Positions 38,085 to 48,149 of a stretch of 64,000 nt of DNA are shown one piece after another (within the stretch, counting starts at the first letter, position 1; the number at the start of each line of letters is the position of its first letter). Location: the NCBI GenBank assembly GCA_963790545.1, contig CAWBPA010000006.1, positions 1 through 64,000 of the forward strand, given 5' to 3'. This stretch comes from DATBJG01 sp963790545 (GTDB lineage: Bacteria; Acidobacteriota; Vicinamibacteria; Vicinamibacterales; JAMQPK01). The notes beneath the pieces are model-generated. The model searched no databases, was not told the origin of the DNA, and was given only the letters and a program-made list of their open reading frames with translations. A program made the position numbers and the translations under genes.

Positions 38085-38284
38085 TCGCCCTGTCAAGTTA
38101 AACAGGAGATCAGGAGTTCAGGGCTTTTTACCCCCGTTAAATGAACACGAGATCAAGGGCTCAAGAGAAACATTCATGAAAAGTGATTTCGTGATCTCCT
38201 ATCTCCTGTTCAAAGATCCATGCGAACGGACCAGGCTTCATCACGCGTTGCGGGCGGCGTTGGCAATAATGGCGTCGCGAAGAT
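37987..38284. repeat. Direct repeat, left copy (ADOP tail to MerR tail)
   Basis: This 298-bp segment spans the last 98 bp of the permease gene, the convergent gap and the last 44 bp of the MerR-type gene. It is repeated in the same orientation at 47885-48149; the first 48 bases are identical. Its middle contains an inverted repeat with ends AACAGGAGATCAGGAG and CTCCTATCTCCTGTT. Confidence 0.88.
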
Positions 38285-38999
38285 ACATCGCCAGGCCCGG
38301 GGACATTCGATCGTAGAACGCTGCGAACCTCGGATCCGCAACGTACATCTCGCCAAGGCCGAGATGGATTTCGTGGCTGCATTCATAGAACCATCGACTG
38401 ATGTGCTCTCGATACAGCTCCGCGAGTGCCATGGCGCGATCGCTCTGCGGCGACGCGCCGTCCTTCATGGCCTCGACCAGCGCACGGCCGTTTTCTTCGG
38501 CAGCCGCCTTTATCCGCGTCCAATCCTCTTTGGTGTACGTCGACACGCGGCGTTGTGATTCCTGAAATTCGCTCGTGTCCTTCCAGCGTTCCTGCACTTC
38601 CTGGTCATAGTCGTCGGGAACGAAGGTCCCGAATACCTCGAACCGTTCTTCTGGCGTGAGTCGGACTCCCATATGCTCTGCCTCCAAAGTCTTGTCGATG
38701 GCACCGAGCATTGCCTGCAGCTGCTCAATCCGCTCGCGCAGGAGCCGATGCTGGGTTCGCAGGTGTGATGCGGCGTCAGCCGCGCCGCCATTGAGGATGA
38801 CGGCCACCTGATTGAGAGGGAATCCGAGCTCGCGATAGAACAGGATTTGCTGCAGTCGCTCCAGATCGGCGTCGCTGTAAAGACGGTAGCCCGCTGCCGA
38901 GCGATCACTCGGCGACAAAAGACCAATCTCGTCGTAGTGATGGAGCGCCCGAACGGTCAAGTGGGCGAGCGCAGCAACCTGTCCCACCGAGTAACTCAT
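38241..38999 (-). CDS. MerR-family regulator, TipA-like
   Basis: A 252-residue regulator. The MerR winged helix (YSVGQVAALAHLTVRALHHYDEIG, DNA-binding up to about residue 70) is followed by the dimerisation coiled coil and a TipAS antibiotic-recognition-like domain from about residue 125 (VQERWKDTSEFQESQRR, and ISRWFYECSHEIHLGLGEMYV near the end). TipA-type proteins sense drugs or thiopeptides and activate export genes. The gene is convergent with the permease, and its final 44 bp lie within the direct repeat. No target promoter was identified. Confidence 0.9.
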   Translation of the reverse strand: MSYSVGQVAALAHLTVRALHHYDEIGLLSPSDRSAAGYRLYSDADLERLQQILFYRELGFPLNQVAVILNGGAADAASHLRTQHRLLRERIEQLQAMLGAIDKTLEAEHMGVRLTPEERFEVFGTFVPDDYDQEVQERWKDTSEFQESQRRVSTYTKEDWTRIKAAAEENGRALVEAMKDGASPQSDRAMALAELYREHISRWFYECSHEIHLGLGEMYVADPRFAAFYDRMSPGLAMYLRDAIIANAARNA

Positions 39000-39485
39000 G
39001 ATTCCTTATCCATTCCCAAGCATCAGGCCTCACGTCGCGTGAGAGTCAAGCATAATTTCCCAACAAACCGGAACCCCGAGCATCGACGGAGCAGAGACGA
39101 AAACCTGCCGAAATTCAAGTGGTTTGGCCGATGTCGGTCAGCTTGCGCCCGGCTGCGGTCACACGAACCTCCATCGATCCGGAGTTCCTCCGGGATGCCG
39201 TGGGGCGCGAGTGGCTCTCGGTCTGGCCATTCGAAATGAGAACGGTGCAGGGTGCGCTTAGCGGAGAATGAAGTGGTTGCTGCACTTGGCATTGGACGTG
39301 CTGGATGACGGCATGTCGCGGGTCGCACGAACCCGTGATCGAGGGATGGCTCGACGTGCCAGGACCTTTCCGGCAGGGCAGCGATTTCGGGTTGCCGGGC
39401 GAGCACTCGAAGAAGAAGAAACAGTCGACGGTGCTGCTCGCCATATGGGTCAAATTGAACAACGCAAGGTCGTGGAGGCTAACGC
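39000..39485. other. Intergenic region of 486 bp with no recognisable gene
   Basis: Several short frames cross this gap on both strands but none has family-like composition, a ribosome site or a signal peptide. It presumably holds the divergent promoters of the MerR-type and nucleotide-transporter genes. A GGAGG site at 39474 serves the latter. Confidence 0.55.
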
Positions 39486-41598
39486 GTGAGCGCGTCGCAG
39501 GCGCAACGCATCGCACCGCTCACCGCCGCGGCGCTCATTGCTCAGCAAGTCGGCTCGAACGCTTTGCGCGATGGGCTGTTCCTGTCATTGTTCCCTGTCG
39601 AAGTCCTCCCGTACTTCATGGCGGGGACAGCGGTCCTCGCGATCCTTGCGGCGCAGTTATCGGGCCGCCTTCTCACGCAGCGCGGACCGGTTGTTGTCGT
39701 TCCCGGCTTTCTTGGATTGAGTGCGCTGCTTTTCCTGGTCGAGTGGCTGATGCTCGGCTCGTACCCTCGTGCTGTGGCGGTGCTCCTCTACCTGCACTCC
39801 AGCGTTCTCGGAGCGATCGCTATTTCGGCGTTCTGGTCGTTGCTCAACGAGCGCTTCGACCCGTACTCGGCTAAACCGCTCATGGCTCGCGTGGCAGCTG
39901 CAGCCACGTTTGGGGGCCTCATCGGTGGCGTGGGCGCCGAGCGGGTGGCGGCGCTTCTCCCCCGCGGCGCTTTGCTGGTGATCCTGGGACTCGTCGGCGT
40001 TGCGTGCGTAAGCGGCGTAATCGCGGTGAGCCGGGGGACGCCGCCCAGGCGCGCTCGTGTCGAGGCGACGCCCGACACAGCCCACGCGTGGGTTGCAATC
40101 CGTCGCCAGCCGCTCGTTCGCAATCTCGCGCTCGTCATCGCCCTCGCGGCTGTGCTCGCAGCGCTCGTGGACTACTTGCTCAAGGCCGAGGCGGTCGCAT
40201 ACTTCGGACGAGGCGAGCCGCTCGTGCGCTTCTTCGGCCTCTTTTATGCGGGAACCGGCCTCGCGGCGGTCGCGATTCAGTCGTCCGTCGGGAAACTCGT
40301 TCTCGCTCGACTCGGGCTTGGAGGCTCGGTCGCCACCCATTCCGTCGTGGTCGGCGCGCTCGGCATACTCGGGTTCGTGATGCCAACTCCTTGGGGCGGC
40401 GTTCTTCCTCGCGGTCTGGATGTCGCCGTGCGAAACTCGGTCTTCCGCGTGGGTTACGAGCTGCTCTACACCCCATTGCCGGAAGAGATCAAGCGGGCAG
40501 CCAAGTCTCTCGTTGATGTGGGCGTCGATTGTGCGGGAAAGGGCGCAGGGGCCGTGCTGATTCTGCTGCTCGTCGGCCTCGCTCCGTTTCACCCATTTGT
40601 GGCGGTGAATCTTGCGGCAGTGGTCACCGCCGGAGGCGAGTTTCTCGTGGCCCGGCGGCTCCGAGCGGGATACGTCGGGGCGCTCGAGGGGGGACTGCGG
40701 CGCCAGAGCGAAGATCTCGAGCCGGCGGCCCAGTATTCCCTTGCCGACTTCACGGTGGTGGGAAGCATGGCCGGCCTCGACCGCGCAAGCGTCCTGAGTG
40801 CTCTTGGTTCCCCCGTGCCGACCTCGAACGCCGTCCGGCCTACCGACGCCGCAGTCGCTGCCATTACCGAGCTCCGTTCGGGCGACCTCATACGCATCCG
40901 CAAAGTGCTCGCTGACCTTCCCCGCGATCCGCTCCTCGTGGGTGCACTTGTCCCGGTCCTGGCTCGGAGCGAGGTCATGCGGCCGGTGGTCTCTGCGCTC
41001 GCCTCCTTCGGGGTGCGTGCGGCGGGCGAAATGGTCTCCGCGCTGCTCGATTCTGGCACGCCGGATATCGTTCGGCGGAGGCTGCCCCTCGCGCTCAAGA
41101 CCTGCCCCTCGCCGCTCGCGCGGGACGGTCTGCTGGCGTGCCTCAACGATGCCGACTTTGAGATCCGGCTACGCTGCGGTCGCGCGCTGCTCGCGCTGAC
41201 AGACGACCACCCCGAGCTGCAGACGACTTTCCCCACGGCCTTGGCCGCCGTCGGCCGTGAGCTCCGCGGCAACGCTCACGCTCACCTCGTACGCGAACAT
41301 GTCTTCAACCTCCTCGCACTCGCGCTCGATCGGGAACCGGTGCAAATCGCGGCCCGTTCTTTTGCAATCGAAGATGCCTATGTGCGGGGCACGGCGCTCG
41401 AGTACCCTCGAGACCGTCCTTTCCTTCGAACTGTTTTCCGCACTGCAGCCGCTGCTGGCCGTGACAGGCCCGCCGCCCGTGCGCCGGCGCACTGCGGTGG
41501 AAGCACGCGAGGAGCTGATCCGAGCGGGGGCGACGATGGTGATCAGTCGTGACGAGTTGCGGCGACAGCTCGACGCGGCGGCACGCGATGAGAGTTAG
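39486..41598 (+). CDS. Npt1/Npt2-like nucleotide transporter with HEAT-like domain (frame break at 41405-41407)
   Basis: The N-terminal about 420 residues form a 12-helix MFS-like carrier of the ATP:ADP translocase family (FDPYSAKPLMARVAAAATFGG and ELLYTPLPEEIKRAAKSLVDV are signatures). The C-terminal part is a helical, HEAT-like repeat domain. The GTG at 39486 has a GGAGG site 8 bp upstream. At 41405-41407 a run of three C shifts the frame; removing one C turns EYPRDRPF into the family-typical EYLETVLSFELF, continuing to the stop at 41598. Free-living bacteria carry such proteins in soluble-nucleotide or c-di-NMP-linked contexts; the actual solute is unknown. Confidence 0.82.
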
Positions 41599-41640
41599 AT
41601 CCGCGAGCCTTGGGAAGGTAAAGTTAATGAGGATCGTGTG

Positions 41641-44600
41641 ATGACGATTGCCAAACGCCTGATCGTCTTGTTGGCGGTGCCCCTGCTGATCCTCCTTGGC
41701 CTCGGCCTCTTCACGCGGTACGAGCTGGTTCGGATCGAGGACCGCACCCGCTACCTGGCAGAAACACGCGTCGTCGCTCTTGCGCGGTTGGGCGACATTG
41801 CCCGCACCGTCGCCGAGCTGCGGGTGAATCTGCGGAGCCATCTCCTGGCCACCACCCAGGACGGCCGCGCGGCCGCGCGCGCCCTCTTCGATGAAGACCA
41901 AGCCGAGTTGACACGGCTGTTGCGCGATTACGCGGACAATCAGATCACGAGCGACCAAGATCGCCGATTGCTGAACGACTATCGGTCGCTGAGTCAGGAG
42001 TGGCTCGGGAGCGCCGAGCAGGCGATGTCTTTGGCGGAGGCGGGCCAACACGCGGAGGCCATCGCGTTACTGTTCAGCCCGACGATGGCGAGACTTGGCA
42101 CCAGCCTCAGTCAGGTCTCCAGAGAGTGGATCGAGAACAACGAGCAGGCAGCGATGAGCGCAGGCCAGGCGGCAGTGACCGCGACCGAGGGTTCCCGGCG
42201 CAACCTGCAGGTCGTCGTGGCCATGGCCCTGGCCCTCTCGGGCATCCTGGGCTTTCTGACCTTTCGTCGAATCGTCACACCGATCCGGACGCTCGAAATG
42301 TCGGTGAAAAACATTGCGGCAGGCGACTACGCGAAAGCCGTTCCCTTCACAGCGGCAGGGGACGAAACTGGCGGGCTGGCGCGTTCGATCGAGGTTCTCA
42401 AACAGGGCGCCGCGTCGACCGAGGAACAACGCTGGGTTAAGTCCACCATCACCAACGTCACTGCGGAGTTGCAGGCCGCGTCGACGCTGGGGGAGTTCGG
42501 ACAACGGCTTCTTTCAGGCATCGTGCCCGCGCTCGGCGGCGGCGTCGCGGCCCTGTATCTCTTCGAGGAAGATCGCGCGTGTCTCCGGCGGGCTGCAACC
42601 TATGGCCTGAGAGAAGACAGCGATTCCCCTGACTCGTTCCGTTTGGGCGATGGCCTGGTGGGGCAATGCGCGCAAGAGCGCAAACCCGTCACGCTTGCAC
42701 ATCTGCCACCCGACTATCTTCAGATTGGCTCAGGGCTGGGAATGGCGGCGCCGGTCCAGAGCGTCGCGTCTCCGCTGTTGTCCAGGGACGCCCTCCTGGG
42801 CGTTCTGGAAATCGCGTCTTTCAGCGCCTTCAGCACGCGGGAGAAGGCATTGTTCGAGGAACTGCTGCCGGTGGTGGCAATGAGCCTGGAGATTTTGCAG
42901 CGCAGCGTGCGCAGGCAGGAACTACTCGGCAAGACTCAAGAACAGGCCCGTCGGCTCGAGGAACAGACCGAGGAATTGACACGGTCGCAAGTGGAACTGC
43001 TGACGCAGCAGCGCGAGTTGAACGCCCAACAGGAACGTTTGCGAGAGACGGAACAGTTCTTCCGCAGCGTGCTGGAACTCGCACCAGACGGCTTGATGGT
43101 CGTGGACGCGAACGGTGTCATTCAATTGGCCAATGCGCAGTGCGAAAAACTGTTCGGCTTCACGCGGGAAGAACTGATCGGCCAGCCAGTGGAAAGGCTC
43201 GTGCCAAAAGAAATCCGCGACCACCATCCGGCCCTGCGCGAGGCATTTCATCGCACGGCGGCACCACGTGCGATGGGTTCGGGCCGCGAACTCCGCGGCG
43301 TGCGCAAGGATGGTTTCCTCTTCCCGGTCGAAATCGGGCTGAGCCCGCTACCCCTGCGGCAGGGTGAACGAGCGCAAGTCGCCGTCTCCGTTCGAGATGT
43401 CACGGAGCGCAAAGAGCAGGAGCGTGCGCTTCAGCAAGCCAAAGCCAAGGCTGAGGAAGCCACCGCGATGAAGTCCATGTTCCTTGCGAACATGAGTCAC
43501 GAGATTCGCACGCCGATGAACGCCATCATCGGCCTCTCGCACCTCGCCCTGAAGACACCGCTCACTGCCAAGCAGCGCGACTACGTCAGCAAGGTCCACA
43601 ACGCCGGCACATCGCTGCTCGCGATCATCAACGACATCCTCGACTTCTCGAAAATCGAGGCCGGCAAGCTGGACATTGATACCACAGACTTCCAGATGGA
43701 CGAGGTAATCGGCTCGGTCACCACGCTCACAGCCCAGAAGGCCCACGAAAAGGGGCTGGAGTTCCTGGCCGATGTATCGTCGGCTATTCCCGAGCAGTTG
43801 CGCGGCGACCCGCTACGTCTTGGTCAGATCCTCACCAATCTCGTCAACAACGCCGTGAAATTCACCGAGCGAGGGGAGATCAGGCTCAAGATCGAGATGC
43901 TCGAACGGACTGGCGACAAGGTGCAGCTGAAGTTCTCCGTGCGTGACACGGGCATCGGCATGACGAGCGAGCAGGTCGCAAAGCTATTCCAGCCTTTCTC
44001 GCAGGCGGATATGTCGACTACACGAAAGCACGGTGGCACCGGCCTCGGGTTGACAATCAGTCGGCGGCTCGTGGAGTTGATGGGCGGGGAGATCTGGCTC
44101 GAGAGCGAGGTCGGCGTCGGCAGCACGTTCGCGTTCACCGTCTGGCTCGAGGTGGGGCATGAGGTCGACACCCAGCGAATCATCCCAGGCAAGTTCCAAG
44201 CCCTGAGGATCCTCGTCGTGGACGATAACGCGGCCGCGCGCGAAATCCTCGTCGAATCCCTGCAGCACTTTGCGGAACGTGCCGACGCTGTCAGTTCCGG
44301 CTCAGAGGCGATCGCGGCCATCAAGGAGCGCGACGCCGACCTACCCTATGACGTCGTCTTCATGGATTGGCGGATGCCAGGCATGGACGGCTTGCAAGCC
44401 GCACGGCTCATCAAGAACGACGCGTCCCTCCAGAAACAGCCGGCGATCATCATCGTCACGGCATTCGGCCGCGAAGAAGTCCGTGAGGAGGCCGAAGCGC
44501 TCCACCTGGACGGGTTTCTTATCAAACCCGTCACCAAGTCCATGCTTGTCGATAGCCTGGTGAGTGTTTTCGCGACCGGCGTCGATGCGGGCGCAGCACC

Positions 44601-45678
44601 TGTCATGGCCGGGCATGATGCGCCCCTGCCTCTTCTTGGCGCGCGTATCCTGCTAACCGAAGACAACGCGATCAACCAGCAGATTGCGGTCGAACTGCTC
44701 GAAGGCGTGGGCGCAAAGATGCACGTCGCAAACAATGGGCGCGAGGCCGTGGACGCGTTATTGCGAGAGCCGTATCCGCCGCCATACGACATGGTGCTCA
44801 TGGATCTGCAAATGCCCGAGATGGACGGGTATCAGGCCACGGCGCGCATTCGCGGGGACAGCCGTTTCAACGAGCTGCCAATCATCGCCATGACGGCGCA
44901 CGCCACATTGGAGGAGCGGAGCCGTTGCCTGGCTGCAGGGATGAACGATCATATTTCGAAGCCGATCCACCCAAACCTCCTCGTGGCGACACTTACCCGC
45001 TATTATCGGCCGACCGATGCGGCTGCCGCCGCGACGCCGTCACCGCCCGTTGCTGCCCCCGTCTCCGCACTTGCAGAAGGGCTGCCGCTTGTCGAAGGGT
45101 TGGACACAGCCGATGGGATGCTACGTGTCGCGGGAAACAAAAAGCTGTACCTCAAGCTGCTCCGCCAGTTCGTCGAGACCGAGAACGATGCTCCCGGCCG
45201 CATCCGGGGACGATTGTCGGTCCAGGATCATGCCACTGCCGAGCGAATGGCTCATACGATCAAGGGCGTGGCAGGAAGTCTTGGCGCGGGAGCAGTTCAG
45301 GTGGCCGCCGCCAACCTCGAGCGAGCAATAAGAGAGGGAACGCCAGCGGCCGCAGCGCTCTGCGACCACCTGGCGACTACGTTGTCACCACTCGTGGCTG
45401 GTCTGCGAGCAGCGCTCGGAGAGCCACCCTCCGGCGCGCCAGCTGATGATCAGGCAGTGGTGGACCCGGCTATGATTCGCGAGACGGTGGTCCGGATGAC
45501 GAGGTTTCTGAGCGAGCTTGATCCCGCCGCGGTAGAGTGCTTAGATTCCGATGGGGCCAGGTTCCAAGCCTTGTTCGATCCTGCCACCCTCACCGAGTTC
45601 GAGCAACACGTCGCCGGTTACTCCTTCACCGAAGCCCAGGCCCTGCTGGATCAGGCCGTCAGAGCGCGGGGTATCTGA
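41641..45678 (+). CDS. Hybrid histidine kinase: HAMP-GAF-PAS-HisKA-HATPase-REC-REC-HPt
   Basis: A 1345-residue phosphorelay hub. TM1 at about residues 6-25 and TM2 at 192-212 enclose a helical periplasmic sensor; then HAMP, a GAF domain (about 270-415), a coiled coil and a PAS domain (ELAPDGLMVVDANGVIQLAN). HisKA carries the phospho-histidine in FLANMSHEIRTPMNA and HATPase the boxes NLVNNAVKF, DTGIGM and GGTGLGLTI. Two receivers follow (phospho-aspartates in VVFMDWRMPG and MVLMDLQMPE) and an HPt domain with AERMAHTIKGVAGSLG. All catalytic residues look intact. The ATG at 41641 follows a GAGG site; a GTG lies just before it. The kinase-fusion gene starts 1 bp after the stop. Confidence 0.94.
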   Translation: MTIAKRLIVLLAVPLLILLGLGLFTRYELVRIEDRTRYLAETRVVALARLGDIARTVAELRVNLRSHLLATTQDGRAAARALFDEDQAELTRLLRDYADNQITSDQDRRLLNDYRSLSQEWLGSAEQAMSLAEAGQHAEAIALLFSPTMARLGTSLSQVSREWIENNEQAAMSAGQAAVTATEGSRRNLQVVVAMALALSGILGFLTFRRIVTPIRTLEMSVKNIAAGDYAKAVPFTAAGDETGGLARSIEVLKQGAASTEEQRWVKSTITNVTAELQAASTLGEFGQRLLSGIVPALGGGVAALYLFEEDRACLRRAATYGLREDSDSPDSFRLGDGLVGQCAQERKPVTLAHLPPDYLQIGSGLGMAAPVQSVASPLLSRDALLGVLEIASFSAFSTREKALFEELLPVVAMSLEILQRSVRRQELLGKTQEQARRLEEQTEELTRSQVELLTQQRELNAQQERLRETEQFFRSVLELAPDGLMVVDANGVIQLANAQCEKLFGFTREELIGQPVERLVPKEIRDHHPALREAFHRTAAPRAMGSGRELRGVRKDGFLFPVEIGLSPLPLRQGERAQVAVSVRDVTERKEQERALQQAKAKAEEATAMKSMFLANMSHEIRTPMNAIIGLSHLALKTPLTAKQRDYVSKVHNAGTSLLAIINDILDFSKIEAGKLDIDTTDFQMDEVIGSVTTLTAQKAHEKGLEFLADVSSAIPEQLRGDPLRLGQILTNLVNNAVKFTERGEIRLKIEMLERTGDKVQLKFSVRDTGIGMTSEQVAKLFQPFSQADMSTTRKHGGTGLGLTISRRLVELMGGEIWLESEVGVGSTFAFTVWLEVGHEVDTQRIIPGKFQALRILVVDDNAAAREILVESLQHFAERADAVSSGSEAIAAIKERDADLPYDVVFMDWRMPGMDGLQAARLIKNDASLQKQPAIIIVTAFGREEVREEAEALHLDGFLIKPVTKSMLVDSLVSVFATGVDAGAAPVMAGHDAPLPLLGARILLTEDNAINQQIAVELLEGVGAKMHVANNGREAVDALLREPYPPPYDMVLMDLQMPEMDGYQATARIRGDSRFNELPIIAMTAHATLEERSRCLAAGMNDHISKPIHPNLLVATLTRYYRPTDAAAAATPSPPVAAPVSALAEGLPLVEGLDTADGMLRVAGNKKLYLKLLRQFVETENDAPGRIRGRLSVQDHATAERMAHTIKGVAGSLGAGAVQVAAANLERAIREGTPAAAALCDHLATTLSPLVAGLRAALGEPPSGAPADDQAVVDPAMIRETVVRMTRFLSELDPAAVECLDSDGARFQALFDPATLTEFEQHVAGYSFTEAQALLDQAVRARGI

Positions 45679-45679
45679 T

Positions 45680-47878
45680 ATGAACGAGTCTTCCACAGCT
45701 ATCAGCGCACGCATTCTCATCGTTGACGACACCCCGGCCAACATTCAGATGCTGATGGCCATCCTGAAGGAACAGGGGTATCAGTTGAGCGCCGCGACGA
45801 ATGGGCGTCAGGCGCTCGCGGCGATTGAGAAGGTGCGACCAGACCTGGTGCTCATGGACGTCATGATGCCGGAGATGGATGGATACGAAGCGTGCCGGCA
45901 GATCAAGGCCTCGCCAGACTGGCGGGATCTGCCGATCATTTTCCTCACCTCAAAAACGGACACAGCGGACGTCGTGCGCGGTTTTGAGCTGGGCGCGGTG
46001 GATTATGTGGGTAAGCCCTTCAACGCCCACGAGCTGCTCGCGCGAGTGAGTACTCACCTGACCCTCCAGCGGCTGCGGCTGCAGATGGAAGCCAGGAACG
46101 CAGAGCTCGCTCGCGAGCTGGCCGTCGCGCAGGAACTTCTCACCGACGCGCGGCGGCGCGTGGATGGCGCGCTCGTCGGCGATAGCCCAGCGATTCGGGC
46201 GCTCCGCGAGTCGATTGCCCACCACGCGGCAACCGCGGATACGCTTTTGCTGACCGGATCCCAGGGCGCGGGGCATGAGGCAACCGCCCGCGCCATCCAC
46301 CACGCCTCGCCGCGGAGTAGACAAGCCTTCATCCACGTCAATTGCGCGCTGCTCCCGCCAGGTGACACGGGCATCCTGAGTCCGCGAGCAACCGCTCCGG
46401 CCGCGTCGCCGGACGCCGGGCCGCGTCTGAGCCTGCTAGAGCTGTCCGCCTCGGGAACACTGTATCTCGAGGAAGTACAACGACTGCCAGTCGACCAGCA
46501 GGAACGACTCGCCGAACTCCTTGAAAACGTAGAGGCCTCACGCGAACGCGGTGAGACGGCGGTTCCCGACGTCCGCGTCATTGCCTACACGTCGGCGCCC
46601 CTCGCCAGCGCAAGCGGGTTCCATCCGAAGCTACAGGCGTTGCTCGAACGGAGACAGCTGCGTGTACCGTCGCTCGCTGAGCGTTCCGATGATGTCCCAG
46701 AGCTGGCCCTCTTCTACGTTCGCCAGCACGCGCGCCGGATCGGCGCTGTCGTTGAGACGATCGCCGCAGAGTCGATGAAGCGGCTGAGAAAATATCGCTG
46801 GCCCGGAGACCTCAGTGAGCTGCAGAGCCTGCTCGAGCGCGCGGTGACCATGGCGCGGGAGCCGGTGCTCGAAATCGACGCGGCGCTGCTCGACGAAGGC
46901 GTGCCGCTGGGCCTCTACCGGCTCATGGAAAAGCTGGGCGAGGGCGGCATGGGCGAGGTGTGGCGTGCCCGCCACCAGCTGCTGGCGCGTCCCTGTGCGG
47001 TCAAGCTGATCAGGCCCGATCGGCTTGGCGAGAGCAACCGTGAAAAGACGATTGAGCGCTTCCGACTCGAGGCCAAGACCATCGCGCGGTTGACCTCACC
47101 GAATACGGTAAGACTCTTCGACTTCGGCGTGAGCGAGACGGGCAGCTTCTACTTCGTCATGGAGCTGCTCGACGGGCTTGACCTCTATTCGCTCGTGCAG
47201 CGCTTCGGGCCGCTGCCGGCCGAGCGAGTCGTGGCCGTGCTGCGCCAGGCCTGTCGCTCGCTCGGTGAGGCCCATGCGGCAGGACTCCTTCACCGCGACA
47301 TCAAGCCCCACAACCTCCAACTGTGCCGCCTGGGCCTTGATTTCGACGTCGTCAAGGTGCTCGACTTCGGCCTCGTGAAGTCGCTCCAAGAAGGCGATGC
47401 CCAGTTAACCGCCGATGGGATCCTCACGGGTACGCCGGCCTACATGCCTCCCGAGCGCGTCCAAGGCAGCGACGCTGACGAGCGCTCCGACATCTACGCG
47501 CTCGGCTGTGTCGCGTACTGGATGCTGGCGGGCCAGACTGTCTTCGCCGGTGACCCGATGGCGATGATGCTCCACCATGTCCGAACTCCTCCCAAGCCTC
47601 CGTCGAAGGCGGCGGGGCGTCCCGTCCCCGAGCGTCTAGAGCAGATCGTGCTCGCGTGTCTCGAAAAGGCGCCGGAGAAGCGGCCGTCATCGGCGCTCGA
47701 TTTATGGCGCCAACTGGGCGAGGTGGCACTCGAAACGCCGTGGACCGCCGAGCGGGCGGAGAACTGGTGGCGAGAACATCTCCCAGCGCCCTCGGGGCCG
47801 CGTGGCGGAGGCGACTCTTCCAGCGAGGTGACTTTCGCGCGCGTCTCACCTGGCGCCGGTGGTGAAGACGCTGCGTAG
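45680..47878 (+). CDS. Receiver / degenerate NtrC-type AAA+ / Ser-Thr protein kinase fusion
   Basis: This 732-residue protein has three parts. Residues 1-130 are an intact receiver (ILIVDDTPANIQML, LVLMDVMMPE, GKPF). Residues about 165-410 are related to the sigma-54 AAA+ domain but degenerate: Walker A reads TGSQGAGHEATARAIH with His for the Lys, the GAFTGA loop is absent, Walker B reads GTLYLEEV, and WPGDLSELQ replaces WPGNVREL. There is no DNA-binding helix-turn-helix. Residues about 413-690 are a Hanks-type kinase with GEGGMGEVWRARH, AVKLI, HRDIKPHN, DFG and PPE, all apparently active. It lies directly behind the hybrid kinase with HPt and is its likely phosphorelay target. Confidence 0.9.
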   Translation: MNESSTAISARILIVDDTPANIQMLMAILKEQGYQLSAATNGRQALAAIEKVRPDLVLMDVMMPEMDGYEACRQIKASPDWRDLPIIFLTSKTDTADVVRGFELGAVDYVGKPFNAHELLARVSTHLTLQRLRLQMEARNAELARELAVAQELLTDARRRVDGALVGDSPAIRALRESIAHHAATADTLLLTGSQGAGHEATARAIHHASPRSRQAFIHVNCALLPPGDTGILSPRATAPAASPDAGPRLSLLELSASGTLYLEEVQRLPVDQQERLAELLENVEASRERGETAVPDVRVIAYTSAPLASASGFHPKLQALLERRQLRVPSLAERSDDVPELALFYVRQHARRIGAVVETIAAESMKRLRKYRWPGDLSELQSLLERAVTMAREPVLEIDAALLDEGVPLGLYRLMEKLGEGGMGEVWRARHQLLARPCAVKLIRPDRLGESNREKTIERFRLEAKTIARLTSPNTVRLFDFGVSETGSFYFVMELLDGLDLYSLVQRFGPLPAERVVAVLRQACRSLGEAHAAGLLHRDIKPHNLQLCRLGLDFDVVKVLDFGLVKSLQEGDAQLTADGILTGTPAYMPPERVQGSDADERSDIYALGCVAYWMLAGQTVFAGDPMAMMLHHVRTPPKPPSKAAGRPVPERLEQIVLACLEKAPEKRPSSALDLWRQLGEVALETPWTAERAENWWREHLPAPSGPRGGGDSSSEVTFARVSPGAGGEDAA

Positions 47879-47884
47879 TGGCTC

Positions 47885-48149
47885 GACTGGCCGCATTCAC
47901 ACTCACGACGGTTGCCGCGATCCTGGTGCCGCCGCGCCGTGCAATTCGCATCGATCCGGTGACTGCTCGTCGCGAATAATCGCGGTTGTCGCCACCCCAA
48001 CAATCAAAACAAGAGATCAGGAGCTCAGGAGAAACATTTATGAAAAGGGATCTCTTGATCTCCTATCCTCCTGTTCAAAGATCCGAGCGAATGGACCAGA
48101 CCCCATCGCGCGTTGCGGGCGGCGTTCACGATAATGGCGTCGCGAAGAT
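47885..48149. repeat. Direct repeat, right copy (degenerate ADOP/MerR tails)
   Basis: A 265-bp diverged copy of 37987-38284 in the same orientation begins 6 bp after the kinase-fusion stop. It retains a remnant of the permease C-terminus (LTTVAAILVPPRRAIRIDP, ending in a stop) and on the other strand of the MerR-type tail (LRDAIIVNAARNA). It ends at the stop codon of the winged-helix gene. Confidence 0.87.

Noticed and set aside
39115..39516. Minus-strand frame of 133 codons in the gap before the nucleotide transporter
   Set aside because: No family-like composition, no ribosome site, and it overlaps the transporter start.
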